From: an uncultured Sutterella sp.
GTDB taxonomy: Bacteria; Pseudomonadota; Gammaproteobacteria; Burkholderiales; Burkholderiaceae_F
Direction of reading: 5' to 3'
Assembly: GCA_905206365.1 (NCBI GenBank)
Contig: CAJLHF010000041.1
Coordinates: 1-18,770 of the forward strand
Length of the DNA stretch: 18,770 bases
In this document: piece after piece, positions 1 to 7,820 of the stretch
How positions within the stretch are numbered: position 1 is the stretch's first letter
Layout: every line of letters begins with the position of its first letter
Made by a program: the position numbers and the translations under genes
Notes under the pieces: generated by a model
Told to the model about the DNA's origin: nothing
The model's input: the letters and a program-made list of their open reading frames with translations, nothing else
Databases searched by the model: none

Positions 1-109
1 TGGCGTCATTGCCGACTGCTTTCCTACAACGACGGATACGGGTATGCGTGGCTTCGCCCCGCGCCTCATTCCTCCCCCGTCTGAAGACGGGGGTTTCCTG
101 AGGTACCTC
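1..109 (+). mobile_element. Right end of an IS200/IS605-type (tnpB) element
   Basis: This is the 3' non-coding end of an element whose body lies outside the window. A perfect 8-bp stem with a TGAA loop sits at 74-93, followed by a 16-nt tail ending at 109. A strong terminal hairpin plus short tail is the usual architecture of IS200/IS605 right ends. The lyase-like reading frame begins immediately afterwards, which places the junction near 109/110. In TnpB elements this end encodes the 3' part of the guide RNA, and the first host bases after it act as guide. No convincing TnpB C-terminus is readable in the first 60 bases. The family call rests on hairpin architecture, a second similar end at 12033-12050 and a tnpB start at the other window edge, so it is an inference. 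Confidence 0.55.
74..93 (+). repeat. Perfect stem-loop in IS right end
   Basis: CCCCCGTC and GACGGGGG form an uninterrupted 8-bp stem around a TGAA tetraloop. It probably is the subterminal hairpin recognised at an IS200/IS605 end, and part of any guide RNA scaffold. It is followed by TTTCCTG rather than a U-run, so it is not a good rho-independent terminator. Confidence 0.7.
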
Positions 110-110
110 T

Positions 111-1616
111 ATGAAGCGCCTGCGTGCCGGCTACAAAGCGCCGATCATCGCCGCCGAAGACGGCCGTGACATCTACGGTCTGACCGTCAATTAAGGCGCC
201 CTCAAGGAAAAGCGCGTCACGGACGGGGAAAAGGGGAAGGCTGGCGTTGAAGAGGAACCCAACCGCAGCGCCTCGATCGCCTTCAACGAACGTCAGATGC
301 GCATTCAGGCCGCGGGCTTTGAGCCCTTCCTCCCCGAGCGCACGGCCAAGATGGCCATGGTCATCCGCCTCAACCAGATGGCGGCGGGCTACACCGCGAT
401 GAGCGAAGATGCCGCTCGTGCCTACGCCGAATACGTCAACAACGACGTGACGCCCCTGATTCCCTCGAAGGGCTCCGAAGGCGCGAACGACCTGAGCTTT
501 GCCACCCACATCGGGCTTGCGCTCATGGGCGAGTGGGATGTCATGTGGAAGGGCGAGCGCCGCAAGGCGGCGGACGTCCGGAAGGAACTCAGTTTGAAGC
601 CTTTCCGCCCGTTCGGACTTGACGGCATTTCGATTCTCTCGAATTCGAACGTAGGCGAAGCGCTGGCCGTCACGGCCGTGAAGAAGGTCGAGCACCTCCT
701 GAATTTCAACGCGAAACTCGTCGCGACGAGTCTCGAAGCTTTGAACGGCAACGTCACGCCCTTCCTCTGGCTCACGGTCGAGACGAAGGGGTGGCCGATG
801 CAACACGAAGCGTCCGAAGCCATTCTCGAGAACCTCAAGGGGTCCTACCTCTGGGAAAAGGACGAAAAGCGCTACCTCCAGGACCCGCTCTCCTTCCGTA
901 GTGCCGGCTACATCCTCGCCGCCGCCATGGAAGAAGTCGATCAGGCGAAGTCGCTTCTCACCACCGCGATCAACCACACGACCGACAACCCGATCGTCAA
1001 TACCGAAGTTAAGACCGACCGCTGGTATTCGAAGCTTCCCGCCGTCGTGATGAACGAAGCCGGTTCGCCCACGGCGCACGTCAACTCCTGCGCGAATTTC
1101 AACAACACGCAGCTCGCACTTCAGTTGGAAAGCGTCGGTCGCGCGCTCGCCCAGGTGATGCACGCTTCCGCCTGGCGTACGACCCAGTTGGTCGACAGCC
1201 ACCGCACGCAGCTCCCGACCTACCTCGTTGCCCCTGAAAACAAGGGCGGCGACGGTTTCGCAAACATCGCGCAGTCGATGTCCGGGATCTATGCGGAAGG
1301 CATGGCGCTCACGAACAGCGTCATGGGCTACGGCGTGCCGACCTCGATCGGGATCGAAGAAACCTTCTCGAACGTGAACGTCGCCGCGGACCGCCTCGAT
1401 CGTCTCTCCGAATGCACGGCGGGTGTTTTCGCCTACGAAATCCTCCATACGACGCAGGCCATGGACATCCGCACCCGTACGGAAAAGCGCGCTCTGGGCG
1501 AAGGGACCTCGAAGCTCCTCGCCTCCTACCGCACGGTGGTGCCGTACGTCGATCACGACCGCATCTTCACGACCGACCTTCAGCGTTCGCTCGAATGGGT
1601 CCTCGCTCAGAAGTAA
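111..1616 (+). pseudogene. Aromatic amino acid lyase (HAL/PAL)-like gene, truncated and interrupted by a stop
   Basis: The frame reads MKRLRAGYKAP...IYGLTVN, then TAA at 192-194, then continues open in the same frame to 1616. A CAA to TAA change explains the stop. The YGLTVN motif matches the YGxxTGFG region of the histidine/phenylalanine ammonia-lyase family, but only 21 residues precede its Tyr, versus about 50 in HAL, and the IS end lies directly upstream. The longest intact ATG frame is 297-1616 (439 aa). Family hallmarks continue: GSEGANDL (471-494), LQDPLSFRS (876-902), TTDNPIV and NFNNTQ. The family's MIO cofactor normally forms from Ala-Ser-Gly in GSVGASGDL. Here that segment is one residue shorter and reads AND, and the catalytic Tyr of QDPYSLR is Leu. 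Even the intact ancestor was therefore probably not a standard ammonia-lyase. Family membership is confident; activity is unknown. Confidence 0.8.
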
Positions 1617-1649
1617 CCCGATCAACGAGAATCTCTCCTGACTGAACAA

Positions 1650-1685
1650 CCCCGGTTGCGCCCGTCGCGACCGGGGTTTTCGTTT
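1650..1685 (+). terminator. Rho-independent terminator after the lyase-like gene
   Basis: CCCCGGT and ACCGGGG pair, with a further GCG/CGC inside, and are followed by TTTTCGTTTT. It lies 34 nt after the lyase-like stop codon. Confidence 0.8.
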
Positions 1686-1832
1686 TGCGCGCGGGCGTTC
1701 CGAAAGGACGAAACGAACGGGGTGAACGGGTTTTCTCTCAAGCCGTTCCGCCGAATTCCCGATAGCATAAAACGCTTAAGGAGCGCCGGATCCCTTCGGC
1801 CAACACCATAACGCAAAGGAGCCTTCAGACCC

Positions 1833-3584
1833 ATGTGCACCACCGTTATTGTCGGGAAAAACGTTTCCAAGACCGGCCGCGTCATCGTCGGCCACAACGA
1901 AGATGCGGGCGGCCGCACGCTGCACCAACAGTTCTACTGCCCGGCCGGGCACCACGCCCCGGGCGAAACGGTGACGGCCGAACCCGGTCGAGCCGCCGTC
2001 CCTCAGGCGGGCGAAACCCTCGCCACGTATTGGTCGAACATGCTGGAGCCGGGCAAGGGCTCCTCCTTCGACCAGGGATTCGCCAACGAAGCCGGCCTCG
2101 TCATCTGCTCGAACGGCGGCGGCACGAGCTTTGACGGCGACCTCGAAGACGAATCGAGCCTCGCTCTCAAAGATGGAGGCGTGGGCTTTCTCGTTCGCCG
2201 TCTCATGGCCGAGCGCGCCCGCACGTCGCGCGAGGCCGTCATGATCTGCAAGGCGCTCGTCGAGGAGTACGGCTACTGGAGCCCGGCGCGCAACTACACC
2301 GTCGCCGACAAGAACGAAGCCTGGTGCATCAACATCGTCAAGGGCCACCACTTCGTCGCCAAGCGCGTACCCGACGACAAGGTGATGCTCATCTCGAACA
2401 TGCTCGCCATCCGTCACGTCGACCTGAACGACAAAGAAAACGTGATTGCAAGCGACGACCTGATCGAATACGCGATCAAAATGGGACGTTACACCCCGAA
2501 GACCCCGGGCGACTACGGCGACTTCGACTTTGCGGCGGCCTACCAGAGCGACGAAAACCGCCACGCGCCGACGAAGTCGCAACGCATGCGTCTGGGCTGG
2601 CTCGACATTGCGGGCGTCTGGTGCACGGACGAACTCCATTACCCGGAACTCCTCTCCCCCAAGGAACCCATGGGCGTGCAGGACGTCATGCGCGTGCTTC
2701 GCATCACCAACCCCGAAACCTATGCCACGCGCGGTGACGGTCGCGCCGACGCCTTCCACGTGAGCGCCGTCGACATTTCCCGCTCGCACACCCGCGAGAG
2801 CTGGGTCGCGAACATCGCCGAAGACCCGATCGAAACGGTCATGTGGCGTTGCTCGAGCTATCAGGATACGGGGGTTTACGTTCCCTGGTTCCCCTTGGCG
2901 GGTACGATTCCCGAAGGGTACCAGTGGATGAACCTCGAAACCGCTCGCAAGGAGCACTTCGCGGTGCGCCCCGAAAGCATTTCGCTCAACTTCGAACGCA
3001 GCTACTGGACCTATGCCGTTCTGGGCGAACTCGTCAACTTCAACCGCGGTCTCTTCGCAGGCGTGCACGCCGAGCGCGATGCGCTCGAAGCGTACTTCCG
3101 CGAAGAACTCGGAAAGTTGCGCGCCAAGCTCCCCGAGATGAGTGCGGAAACGAAGCGTGCGGCGCTCGGGCGCTTCACGTGTGAAATGTGCGCCGAAGCG
3201 GACCGCCGCTACCGCGCGATCCTCGCCGACATCAATCATTTCGAAGCGCATGCGAGCCGAAGCGAACTGAGCGCCTCGGACGAAGCCGCCACGGTGAAAC
3301 TTACGTTGAAAGTCCCCGCGGGCATGGCGATGCGCGTTCCCGACGCGAAGTCGATCCTCTGGAGCGCCGGCTTCTCCACTTCGAAACCCGGCGTGAACGA
3401 ACCCGCCGCGCCCCTTGAGATGCGTCGCGTCGAAACGCCCTCGGGGGTGGAATGGGTCTTCACCTTCCGCGCGCACGACGTGGCGAAGTTCGGCGTTGCG
3501 GGCGTCACGGCCGACACGTATCTGCGCGGCGTCATCGACCATCAGCGCTTCGTCGCGATGATTCCGATGACGTTTGTCGCCTAA
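1833..3584 (+). CDS. Peptidase C69 family dipeptidase (583 aa)
   Basis: The protein starts MCTTVIVGKNVSK. Cys2 directly after the initiator Met is the N-terminal nucleophile of C69/PepD-type Ntn-hydrolases, exposed by Met removal. GHNEDAGG near residue 28 and a central stretch with NEAWCINIVKG followed by KRVPDD match the family's core layout (Pfam Peptidase_C69). The length is a little above the roughly 470-560 residues usual for the family. No signal peptide is visible, since Cys2 must be the terminus, so a cytosolic dipeptidase of broad specificity is likely. The start is supported by an AAGGAG ribosome-binding site at 1815-1820. It follows the lyase-like gene after a terminator and has its own terminator, so it is probably monocistronic. 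It would supply free amino acids from imported dipeptides; substrate preference cannot be read from sequence. Confidence 0.9.
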   Translation: MCTTVIVGKNVSKTGRVIVGHNEDAGGRTLHQQFYCPAGHHAPGETVTAEPGRAAVPQAGETLATYWSNMLEPGKGSSFDQGFANEAGLVICSNGGGTSFDGDLEDESSLALKDGGVGFLVRRLMAERARTSREAVMICKALVEEYGYWSPARNYTVADKNEAWCINIVKGHHFVAKRVPDDKVMLISNMLAIRHVDLNDKENVIASDDLIEYAIKMGRYTPKTPGDYGDFDFAAAYQSDENRHAPTKSQRMRLGWLDIAGVWCTDELHYPELLSPKEPMGVQDVMRVLRITNPETYATRGDGRADAFHVSAVDISRSHTRESWVANIAEDPIETVMWRCSSYQDTGVYVPWFPLAGTIPEGYQWMNLETARKEHFAVRPESISLNFERSYWTYAVLGELVNFNRGLFAGVHAERDALEAYFREELGKLRAKLPEMSAETKRAALGRFTCEMCAEADRRYRAILADINHFEAHASRSELSASDEAATVKLTLKVPAGMAMRVPDAKSILWSAGFSTSKPGVNEPAAPLEMRRVETPSGVEWVFTFRAHDVAKFGVAGVTADTYLRGVIDHQRFVAMIPMTFVA

Positions 3585-3608
3585 GAGCGCCCGTCATTGA
3601 TAAGTCAA

Positions 3609-3644
3609 GGGCCGTCCGACTTCCCGTCGGGCGGCCCTTTTCTT
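3609..3644 (+). terminator. Terminator of the C69 dipeptidase gene
   Basis: A 12-bp stem (GGGCCGTCCGAC with GTCGGGCGGCCC, one G-T pair) with a TTCCC loop is followed by TTTTCTT, 24 nt past the stop codon. Confidence 0.9.
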
Positions 3645-3648
3645 GTGG

Positions 3649-3683
3649 AAAAGCCCGGGCAACGAAGCGTTCCCGGGCTTTTT
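3649..3683 (-). terminator. Bidirectional terminator between convergent genes
   Basis: AAAAGCCCGGG and CCCGGGCTTTTT flank a 12-nt loop. The A-run on one side and T-run on the other let it end transcription from both strands. It lies 20 nt past the stop of the minus-strand DcuC-type gene. Confidence 0.85.
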
Positions 3684-3703
3684 CAACAGGCGTCGACCGA
3701 TGC

Positions 3704-4984
3704 TCAGCTGATCATGTAGAGCACGATGAGCGTACCGATGTTGGCGATCGCGGTACGCTTGACCACATCGAGGGGCGAGACGTTCGCGATGCCGGCGATC
3801 ACGATCATGCCCGCGGCGATCGGCGAGGTGACGCGACCCAAAGTGGCGGAGACGATGGCGAGGTAGCCGAGGTCGGGGATGGTGAGGCCGAATTCGGGCG
3901 CGTGCACCGTCACGGCTTCGTTGAAAGCAAACGCGGCCGCGTCGCCCGATCCCGTCATGATCCCGAGTACGAGCGGCCCCACGGCGGCACCGATTTTGGC
4001 AATCTCGGAAGAACCCTTGAGATATTCGACGAAAAGATCGATCACGCCGCAGGTGCGAAGACCCGCCGCGAAGACGCCCGCCGCGATGATGAGGCCGAGA
4101 ATGTTGCCGTAGCCGCGACCCATCCCGTCGAAGAACTTCTTCATGACGTCCGCGGGGTCGGAGCGGGTAACAGCGAGCGTATAGAGCATGCCGATCAACA
4201 TGGCGGTCGCCACGCTCATCTTGAGTTCGGGCCAAGTGAGCGACACCACAAAGAGGATCACCACCGGAAGGAGCGGGGCGAACGCCCAGAGAACTTTCGG
4301 ATTTTCGGGAAGTTCGGAAGCTTCCGCCTGCTTCACGAGCGCGCCTTCGTTGTTTTCGTGAAAGCCCTCTTTTTTGAAGTCGCCGTAGAGAAAGCACACG
4401 AGCACCATCAGTACGATGCACACAACCGAGATGATCGCGGTACGCGGTGCCGTGTACGTGATGAAGTCCATGACGGGAACATCCGCAAGCTTTGCGACGA
4501 AACCGTTGTGCGAAGACCCCGGTGAAATGAAGCTCGGCAGGGTCGAGGCCACCACGGTTGCCGCCGCCACGGCCGGGCGAAAGCCCGCGCGGATCATAAG
4601 GGCCACCATGGTGGGACCGATCGCGGCGCAAAGACCCGCAAGCGAGCTGATCGCAATCGAGCAGACGCCCGTCACGACCATGGTGCAGGGAAGAAGCAGG
4701 ATGCCCAATTTGTTGAGCGGCTTCGTCAGGAGGCTCACGAGGTGGAGGTCGCACTTCGTCAGCGTCATGACCGCCGCAAAACCCATCGAGGAACAGATCA
4801 CGATGATGAGCGAACCGTTCGTCATCGACTTGTCGAACTGCTGGAAGGCAGCGTACGGATCAAGCGAGAGGAGCGTCATCAAAAGGCCGGAGGTGAGCAA
4901 TACCAACCGGGTCTCGTAACGCTTGATGAGCGCCCACACCGTCCCGATCACGACGATGAGCGCGCCCCACATGGCAAAAGTCAT
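3704..4984 (-). CDS. dcuC: DcuC-family anaerobic C4-dicarboxylate carrier (426 aa)
   Basis: This is a polytopic inner-membrane protein with about twelve hydrophobic segments, beginning MTFAMWGALIVVIGTVWALI. The motifs SPGSSHNGF in the first half and GSGDAAAFAFNEAV in the second, with the central hydrophilic loop rich in Lys and Glu, match the DcuC family (TIGR00771). In enterobacteria that family exchanges or exports succinate and related dicarboxylates under anaerobiosis. A TTG or ATG start 24 codons further upstream is possible, but the ATG at 4984 has an AGGAG six bases before it and begins at the first hydrophobic segment, so I chose it. Real substrates could be other organic acids, since DcuC-like proteins in gut bacteria often sit beside amino-acid degradation genes. 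A TAGAAT box at 5080-5075 could be its -10, but no clear -35 accompanies it. Confidence 0.87.
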   Translation of the reverse strand: MTFAMWGALIVVIGTVWALIKRYETRLVLLTSGLLMTLLSLDPYAAFQQFDKSMTNGSLIIVICSSMGFAAVMTLTKCDLHLVSLLTKPLNKLGILLLPCTMVVTGVCSIAISSLAGLCAAIGPTMVALMIRAGFRPAVAAATVVASTLPSFISPGSSHNGFVAKLADVPVMDFITYTAPRTAIISVVCIVLMVLVCFLYGDFKKEGFHENNEGALVKQAEASELPENPKVLWAFAPLLPVVILFVVSLTWPELKMSVATAMLIGMLYTLAVTRSDPADVMKKFFDGMGRGYGNILGLIIAAGVFAAGLRTCGVIDLFVEYLKGSSEIAKIGAAVGPLVLGIMTGSGDAAAFAFNEAVTVHAPEFGLTIPDLGYLAIVSATLGRVTSPIAAGMIVIAGIANVSPLDVVKRTAIANIGTLIVLYMIS

Positions 4985-5207
4985 GGGCTTCTCCTGAAAT
5001 GGGGGTCTTACGGATAGAGTCGACGCGCACGCTCGCGGGCTTGGCAACCCGATCACGAGACGCGCGATTCACAAATTCTAGGCCGAGCCTAAGCAAAAAA
5101 CCCCGTGGAGAAACCCTAGGAGTCTCGGAAAACTCCGAAACCGCCGCACAAAGAGAACGCCCCCGCGAGCGTCGGAGGTAAGTACCGCGACAACGCGGCC
5201 GCCGAGC

Positions 5208-5235
5208 TCGTTCCGGTCGAAAACGGCCGGAACGA
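5208..5235. repeat. 9-bp inverted repeat between orphan gene and dcuC-type gene
   Basis: TCGTTCCGG and CCGGAACGA enclose a 10-base loop, 19 bases past the stop of the minus-strand orphan gene. There is no T-run on the transcribed strand, so this may be a factor-dependent terminator or an mRNA-stabilising stem. The rest of the 269-base spacer 4985-5253 shows no gene. Confidence 0.5.
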
Positions 5236-5253
5236 CCGAAAATCGCCCGACAC

Positions 5254-5835
5254 TCAGTCGTGCGTCGAAAGGCCGAGCTTCGTATCGAGCGTGCGGGCGA
5301 TCGAACGGTAGGCAAGTCCCACGGCCGAAAGAGCGACGTCGAGTTCAAGCTCGGTCGGCTTGCGACCGATCGGAAGGCGCGACTGCGATTCGACGATCGT
5401 GCGCACGAGTTCTCGGAGTTCGCCGAAAACGTGATAGAAGGCGTAGCGGCCGCCCCGTTCGTTCGCAACGGGCATTCGGGCCATGCCCGACATCATCTTC
5501 AAAAGGAGCGGCACGCAGAAGAGGTTCACGAGTTCGCTCTCGCGGGCGAAGTCCTCCTGTACGACCGAGAGCGCCTCCTGGAAGCACTGCGCTTCGTCGC
5601 GGGAGAGCCAGCCGTTCTGGTAACGGTCGAGCAGATAGTCGAGATACATCGCGCAGACGGCGCCCGCGCTCATCGCGTCGACCACGTCGTCGAAAGCCGC
5701 GCTCGTCACGGCACCCGTTTCGTCGACGGGCACGCGCATTTCGTAGGAGTCGAGAAGAATGGCTTCGACGAGCGGACGAATATCCTCGACGCGTTCTTCG
5801 AAATCGTTGGCAATGATGCTGGCGTAAGTGGACAT
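5254..5835 (-). CDS. Uncharacterised helical protein (193 aa)
   Basis: I do not recognise a family. From the ATG at 5835 the protein starts MSTYASIIANDFEERVEDI and is predicted almost wholly helical, with alternating acidic and hydrophobic stretches and no signal peptide or membrane segment. Three Cys are scattered with no metal-site spacing. Size and helical content resemble the orphan proteins at 15701-17214, and superficially TorD-type chaperones, but no TorD signature is visible. The start is uncertain. An in-frame TTG at 5883 would add 16 residues, and neither start has a good Shine-Dalgarno sequence. Coding is supported by strong third-position GC bias and by a plausible promoter upstream. 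It lies between the M20 peptidase and the DcuC-type gene on the same strand, but gaps of 269 and 315 bases argue against tight co-transcription. Confidence 0.7.
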   Translation of the reverse strand: MSTYASIIANDFEERVEDIRPLVEAILLDSYEMRVPVDETGAVTSAAFDDVVDAMSAGAVCAMYLDYLLDRYQNGWLSRDEAQCFQEALSVVQEDFARESELVNLFCVPLLLKMMSGMARMPVANERGGRYAFYHVFGELRELVRTIVESQSRLPIGRKPTELELDVALSAVGLAYRSIARTLDTKLGLSTHD

Positions 5836-5940
5836 GATCTGTGAGATGGGATTGACCGCTTCGCGGGTGTTTCGGGATCGCAACGCCCGTCTCGGTGAGG
5901 GAGCGCGCGGTGCGGCGAAAAACGCACGCGTCGGCCGCGA

Positions 5941-5969
5941 ATTGTAGAGGACCGGGCCGGGGCGTGCAA
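5941..5969 (-). promoter_or_regulatory. Predicted sigma-70 promoter of the helical orphan gene
   Basis: On the minus strand, TTGCAC (5969-5964) and TACAAT (5946-5941) are 17 bases apart. Transcription would start about 100 bases before the ATG at 5835. Together with the M20 terminator at 6067-6103 this accounts for most of the 315-base spacer 5836-6150; I see nothing else in it. Confidence 0.5.
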
Positions 5970-6066
5970 ATTCCGGCCGAAATCGGAGGGAATCGGGCGG
6001 AGCCGGTCGGGAACGAACGCCCGAGTGCGAGGCAAGTCCGAAGCGCGCGACCGTCCGCTTCCCCGA

Positions 6067-6103
6067 GAAGACAAAGTCCCCGCCTTCCGAAAAAGACGGG
6101 GAC
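6067..6103 (-). terminator. Terminator of the M20 peptidase gene
   Basis: On the minus strand GTCCCCG and CGGGGAC pair around a 14-base loop and are followed by TTTGTCTTCT. It lies 47 bases past the stop codon at 6151. Confidence 0.7.
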
Positions 6104-6150
6104 CCGTTGCGCGGGCGCCTTCAGGACGCCTCAAGCGCCTCAAACGCGGA

Positions 6151-7407
6151 TTAGAGCGCGGCCTTCACTTCGTCGCGGATGCCCACGAGGGCGAGCGCGA
6201 TGAGGGTCGCGAGCTGCGGCCCTTTTTCCATGTCGGTCGAGTCGAAGAATTCCTTCAGGCTGTGTTCGAGATTCGTCACGCCGCCCGTACCGATGCAGAC
6301 GGCCGGGATGTTGATCGACATCGGCATGTTGGCGTCTGTCGACGAGGGACGGCACTGCTTCACTTCGATCCCCATCGTCGCCATGGCGGCGAGAGCCGCC
6401 TGGACGGCCGGGCAGTTGTCGGGGCGAAGCCCCGCGGGGCGGTTGCCGATCTGGGTCTTCACGAGCTTCAGCTGATGAGCGGCGTCCGCCTTGGGCCAGT
6501 GGGCGTTTTCAAGTTCGACCGCCTTTTCGAAGGCGGCGAGCACCGTTTCTTCAAGCTTCGCGAGTTCCGCCACGTCGACGCTGCGCAGGTCGACGTCGAC
6601 CGAGCATTTCGCGGCAATCGTGTTCACCGTGGTGCCGCCCTTGATCGTACCGATCGTATACGTGGTCTTGGGGGTTTCGGGAAGCTCGAGGTCGGCAATG
6701 AGCGCGCCCGCTCGGCACATCGCGTGAATGGCCGAGGGAACGTGACCGTAGTCGAGGTAGGAGTGACCGCCTTCGCCTTCGATCGAGAGACGCCAGCGGT
6801 GCGCGCCCGTAGCGCCGTTCTGGAGCGTGTTCACGTTCGCCATGTCGAGTGCCATGAAGCCGTCGATCTTGCGCGAACCGTCGAAAAGGGCCTTCGCGCC
6901 GCGGATGTCGCCGTTCCCTTCTTCGCCGACCGTGCCGACGAAGAGGATGTCGCCTTCGGTGCGGATACCCGCCCCTTCGAGGGCGCGCAGGACCTGGAGC
7001 ATCGAGCGGATGCCCGATGCGTTGTCACCGATCCCCGGGCCGTAGTAGAGGTTCCCTTCGCGGCGAACCGTAAGGTCGGTACCCGCGGGGAAGACCGTGT
7101 CGAGATGAGCGGCGATCGCAAGCGTCGGACCCGAGCCCGTCCCCGGACGACGACCGACGACGTTCCCCGAAGGATCCATCACGACGTCCGTGAGGCCGTA
7201 AGAACGCATGAGTTCCATCACCGCTTCGCCGCGCACCTTTTCGGCAAAGGTGGGCGACTCGATTTCGGCAATCTTCACCTGCTCGGCCATGGCTTCGGCG
7301 ACCTGCTCCTTGCAGATCGACATCGCACGGGCAACGTCGTCGCGGGCCGCAAGGCCGCGCACGCGCTCAAGCATCGCTTCTTCAATCTCGGGGACGCGAT
7401 CCGTCAT
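6151..7407 (-). CDS. M20 family metallopeptidase (418 aa)
   Basis: This is a zinc-dependent exopeptidase or amidohydrolase of the M20 family, related to PepT, carboxypeptidase G2 and acetylornithine deacetylase. Metal and catalytic residues are visible in order: AAHLDTVFP (His101, with Asp103 next to it), GIGDNASG (bridging Asp128), VGEEGNG (Glu162 as general base and Glu163 as ligand), LDMAN (Asp188) and a C-terminal NLEHSLKEF with the last His ligand. The insert between Asp188 and the last His fits the usual dimerisation lid. No signal peptide is seen, so it acts in the cytosol. Start: ATG at 7407 with AGGAG nine bases upstream. The likely substrate is a di- or tripeptide or an acyl-amino acid; sequence alone does not decide. 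It is transcribed divergently from the flavoprotein gene. Confidence 0.9.
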   Translation of the reverse strand: MTDRVPEIEEAMLERVRGLAARDDVARAMSICKEQVAEAMAEQVKIAEIESPTFAEKVRGEAVMELMRSYGLTDVVMDPSGNVVGRRPGTGSGPTLAIAAHLDTVFPAGTDLTVRREGNLYYGPGIGDNASGIRSMLQVLRALEGAGIRTEGDILFVGTVGEEGNGDIRGAKALFDGSRKIDGFMALDMANVNTLQNGATGAHRWRLSIEGEGGHSYLDYGHVPSAIHAMCRAGALIADLELPETPKTTYTIGTIKGGTTVNTIAAKCSVDVDLRSVDVAELAKLEETVLAAFEKAVELENAHWPKADAAHQLKLVKTQIGNRPAGLRPDNCPAVQAALAAMATMGIEVKQCRPSSTDANMPMSINIPAVCIGTGGVTNLEHSLKEFFDSTDMEKGPQLATLIALALVGIRDEVKAAL

Positions 7408-7820
7408 GATGTTTTGCTCCTCAATGTGGGTTTGCGAAGGGCGAAGGGAAAGATCCGCTCGTCACCGAGCCGCCCTTCGACGCGAAAAAGCCGTCCGACG
7501 GGACGAAAGCGCCCGCCGGCAAGTGAAAAGATCATACCCTGTCCTAGTTCCATCGTCCTAAGGAATTTCCACGATAGTTGCGGCGGAGCCTTTTCGAACG
7601 GTTCTTTGCGCGGTTTCCGGTACGTTCGGACAGGCTTTGCGGCGCATTTTCAGCGCACATTAAGGCACCTTCGGCATAGTCCGCGGGATACCACACCGCG
7701 CTCGCGAAATCCCGCCCGCGTGTTTTCGAGACGCCTTGCCGCGTCCGAACACGGAACGCCCTCGAAGCCCCCGACCGAAGGTCGATTTTTCCCGAGCGCC
7801 GACCCAAGGAGAATCATTGC
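7408..7820. promoter_or_regulatory. Divergent intergenic region, M20 peptidase / flavoprotein
   Basis: These 413 bases hold no credible gene. On the minus strand a TATGAT box at 7536-7531 could serve the peptidase, although no good -35 sits 16-18 bases away. A dyad at about 7551-7576 (ATCGT...ACGAT enclosing a palindromic CCTAAGG and GGAATTTCC) lies just upstream of that box and could be an operator. On the + strand AAGGAG at 7806-7811 is the ribosome-binding site of the flavoprotein gene. I could not identify a confident + promoter or an FNR-type site. Confidence 0.35.

Noticed and set aside
66..1649. 527-codon open frame on the minus strand opposite the lyase-like gene
   Set aside because: It is antisense to a gene with clear family motifs, is rich in Arg, Val and Gly as expected from a GC-rich shadow, runs into the IS end and has no ribosome-binding site.
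1776..3542. 588-codon minus-strand frame opposite the C69 dipeptidase
   Set aside because: Shadow of a well-supported gene, crossing terminator-free coding sequence with no recognisable domain.
5254..5835. TorD/NarJ-type maturation chaperone
   Set aside because: Size and helical content are similar, but no conserved chaperone motif is visible and no molybdoenzyme gene is in the window.
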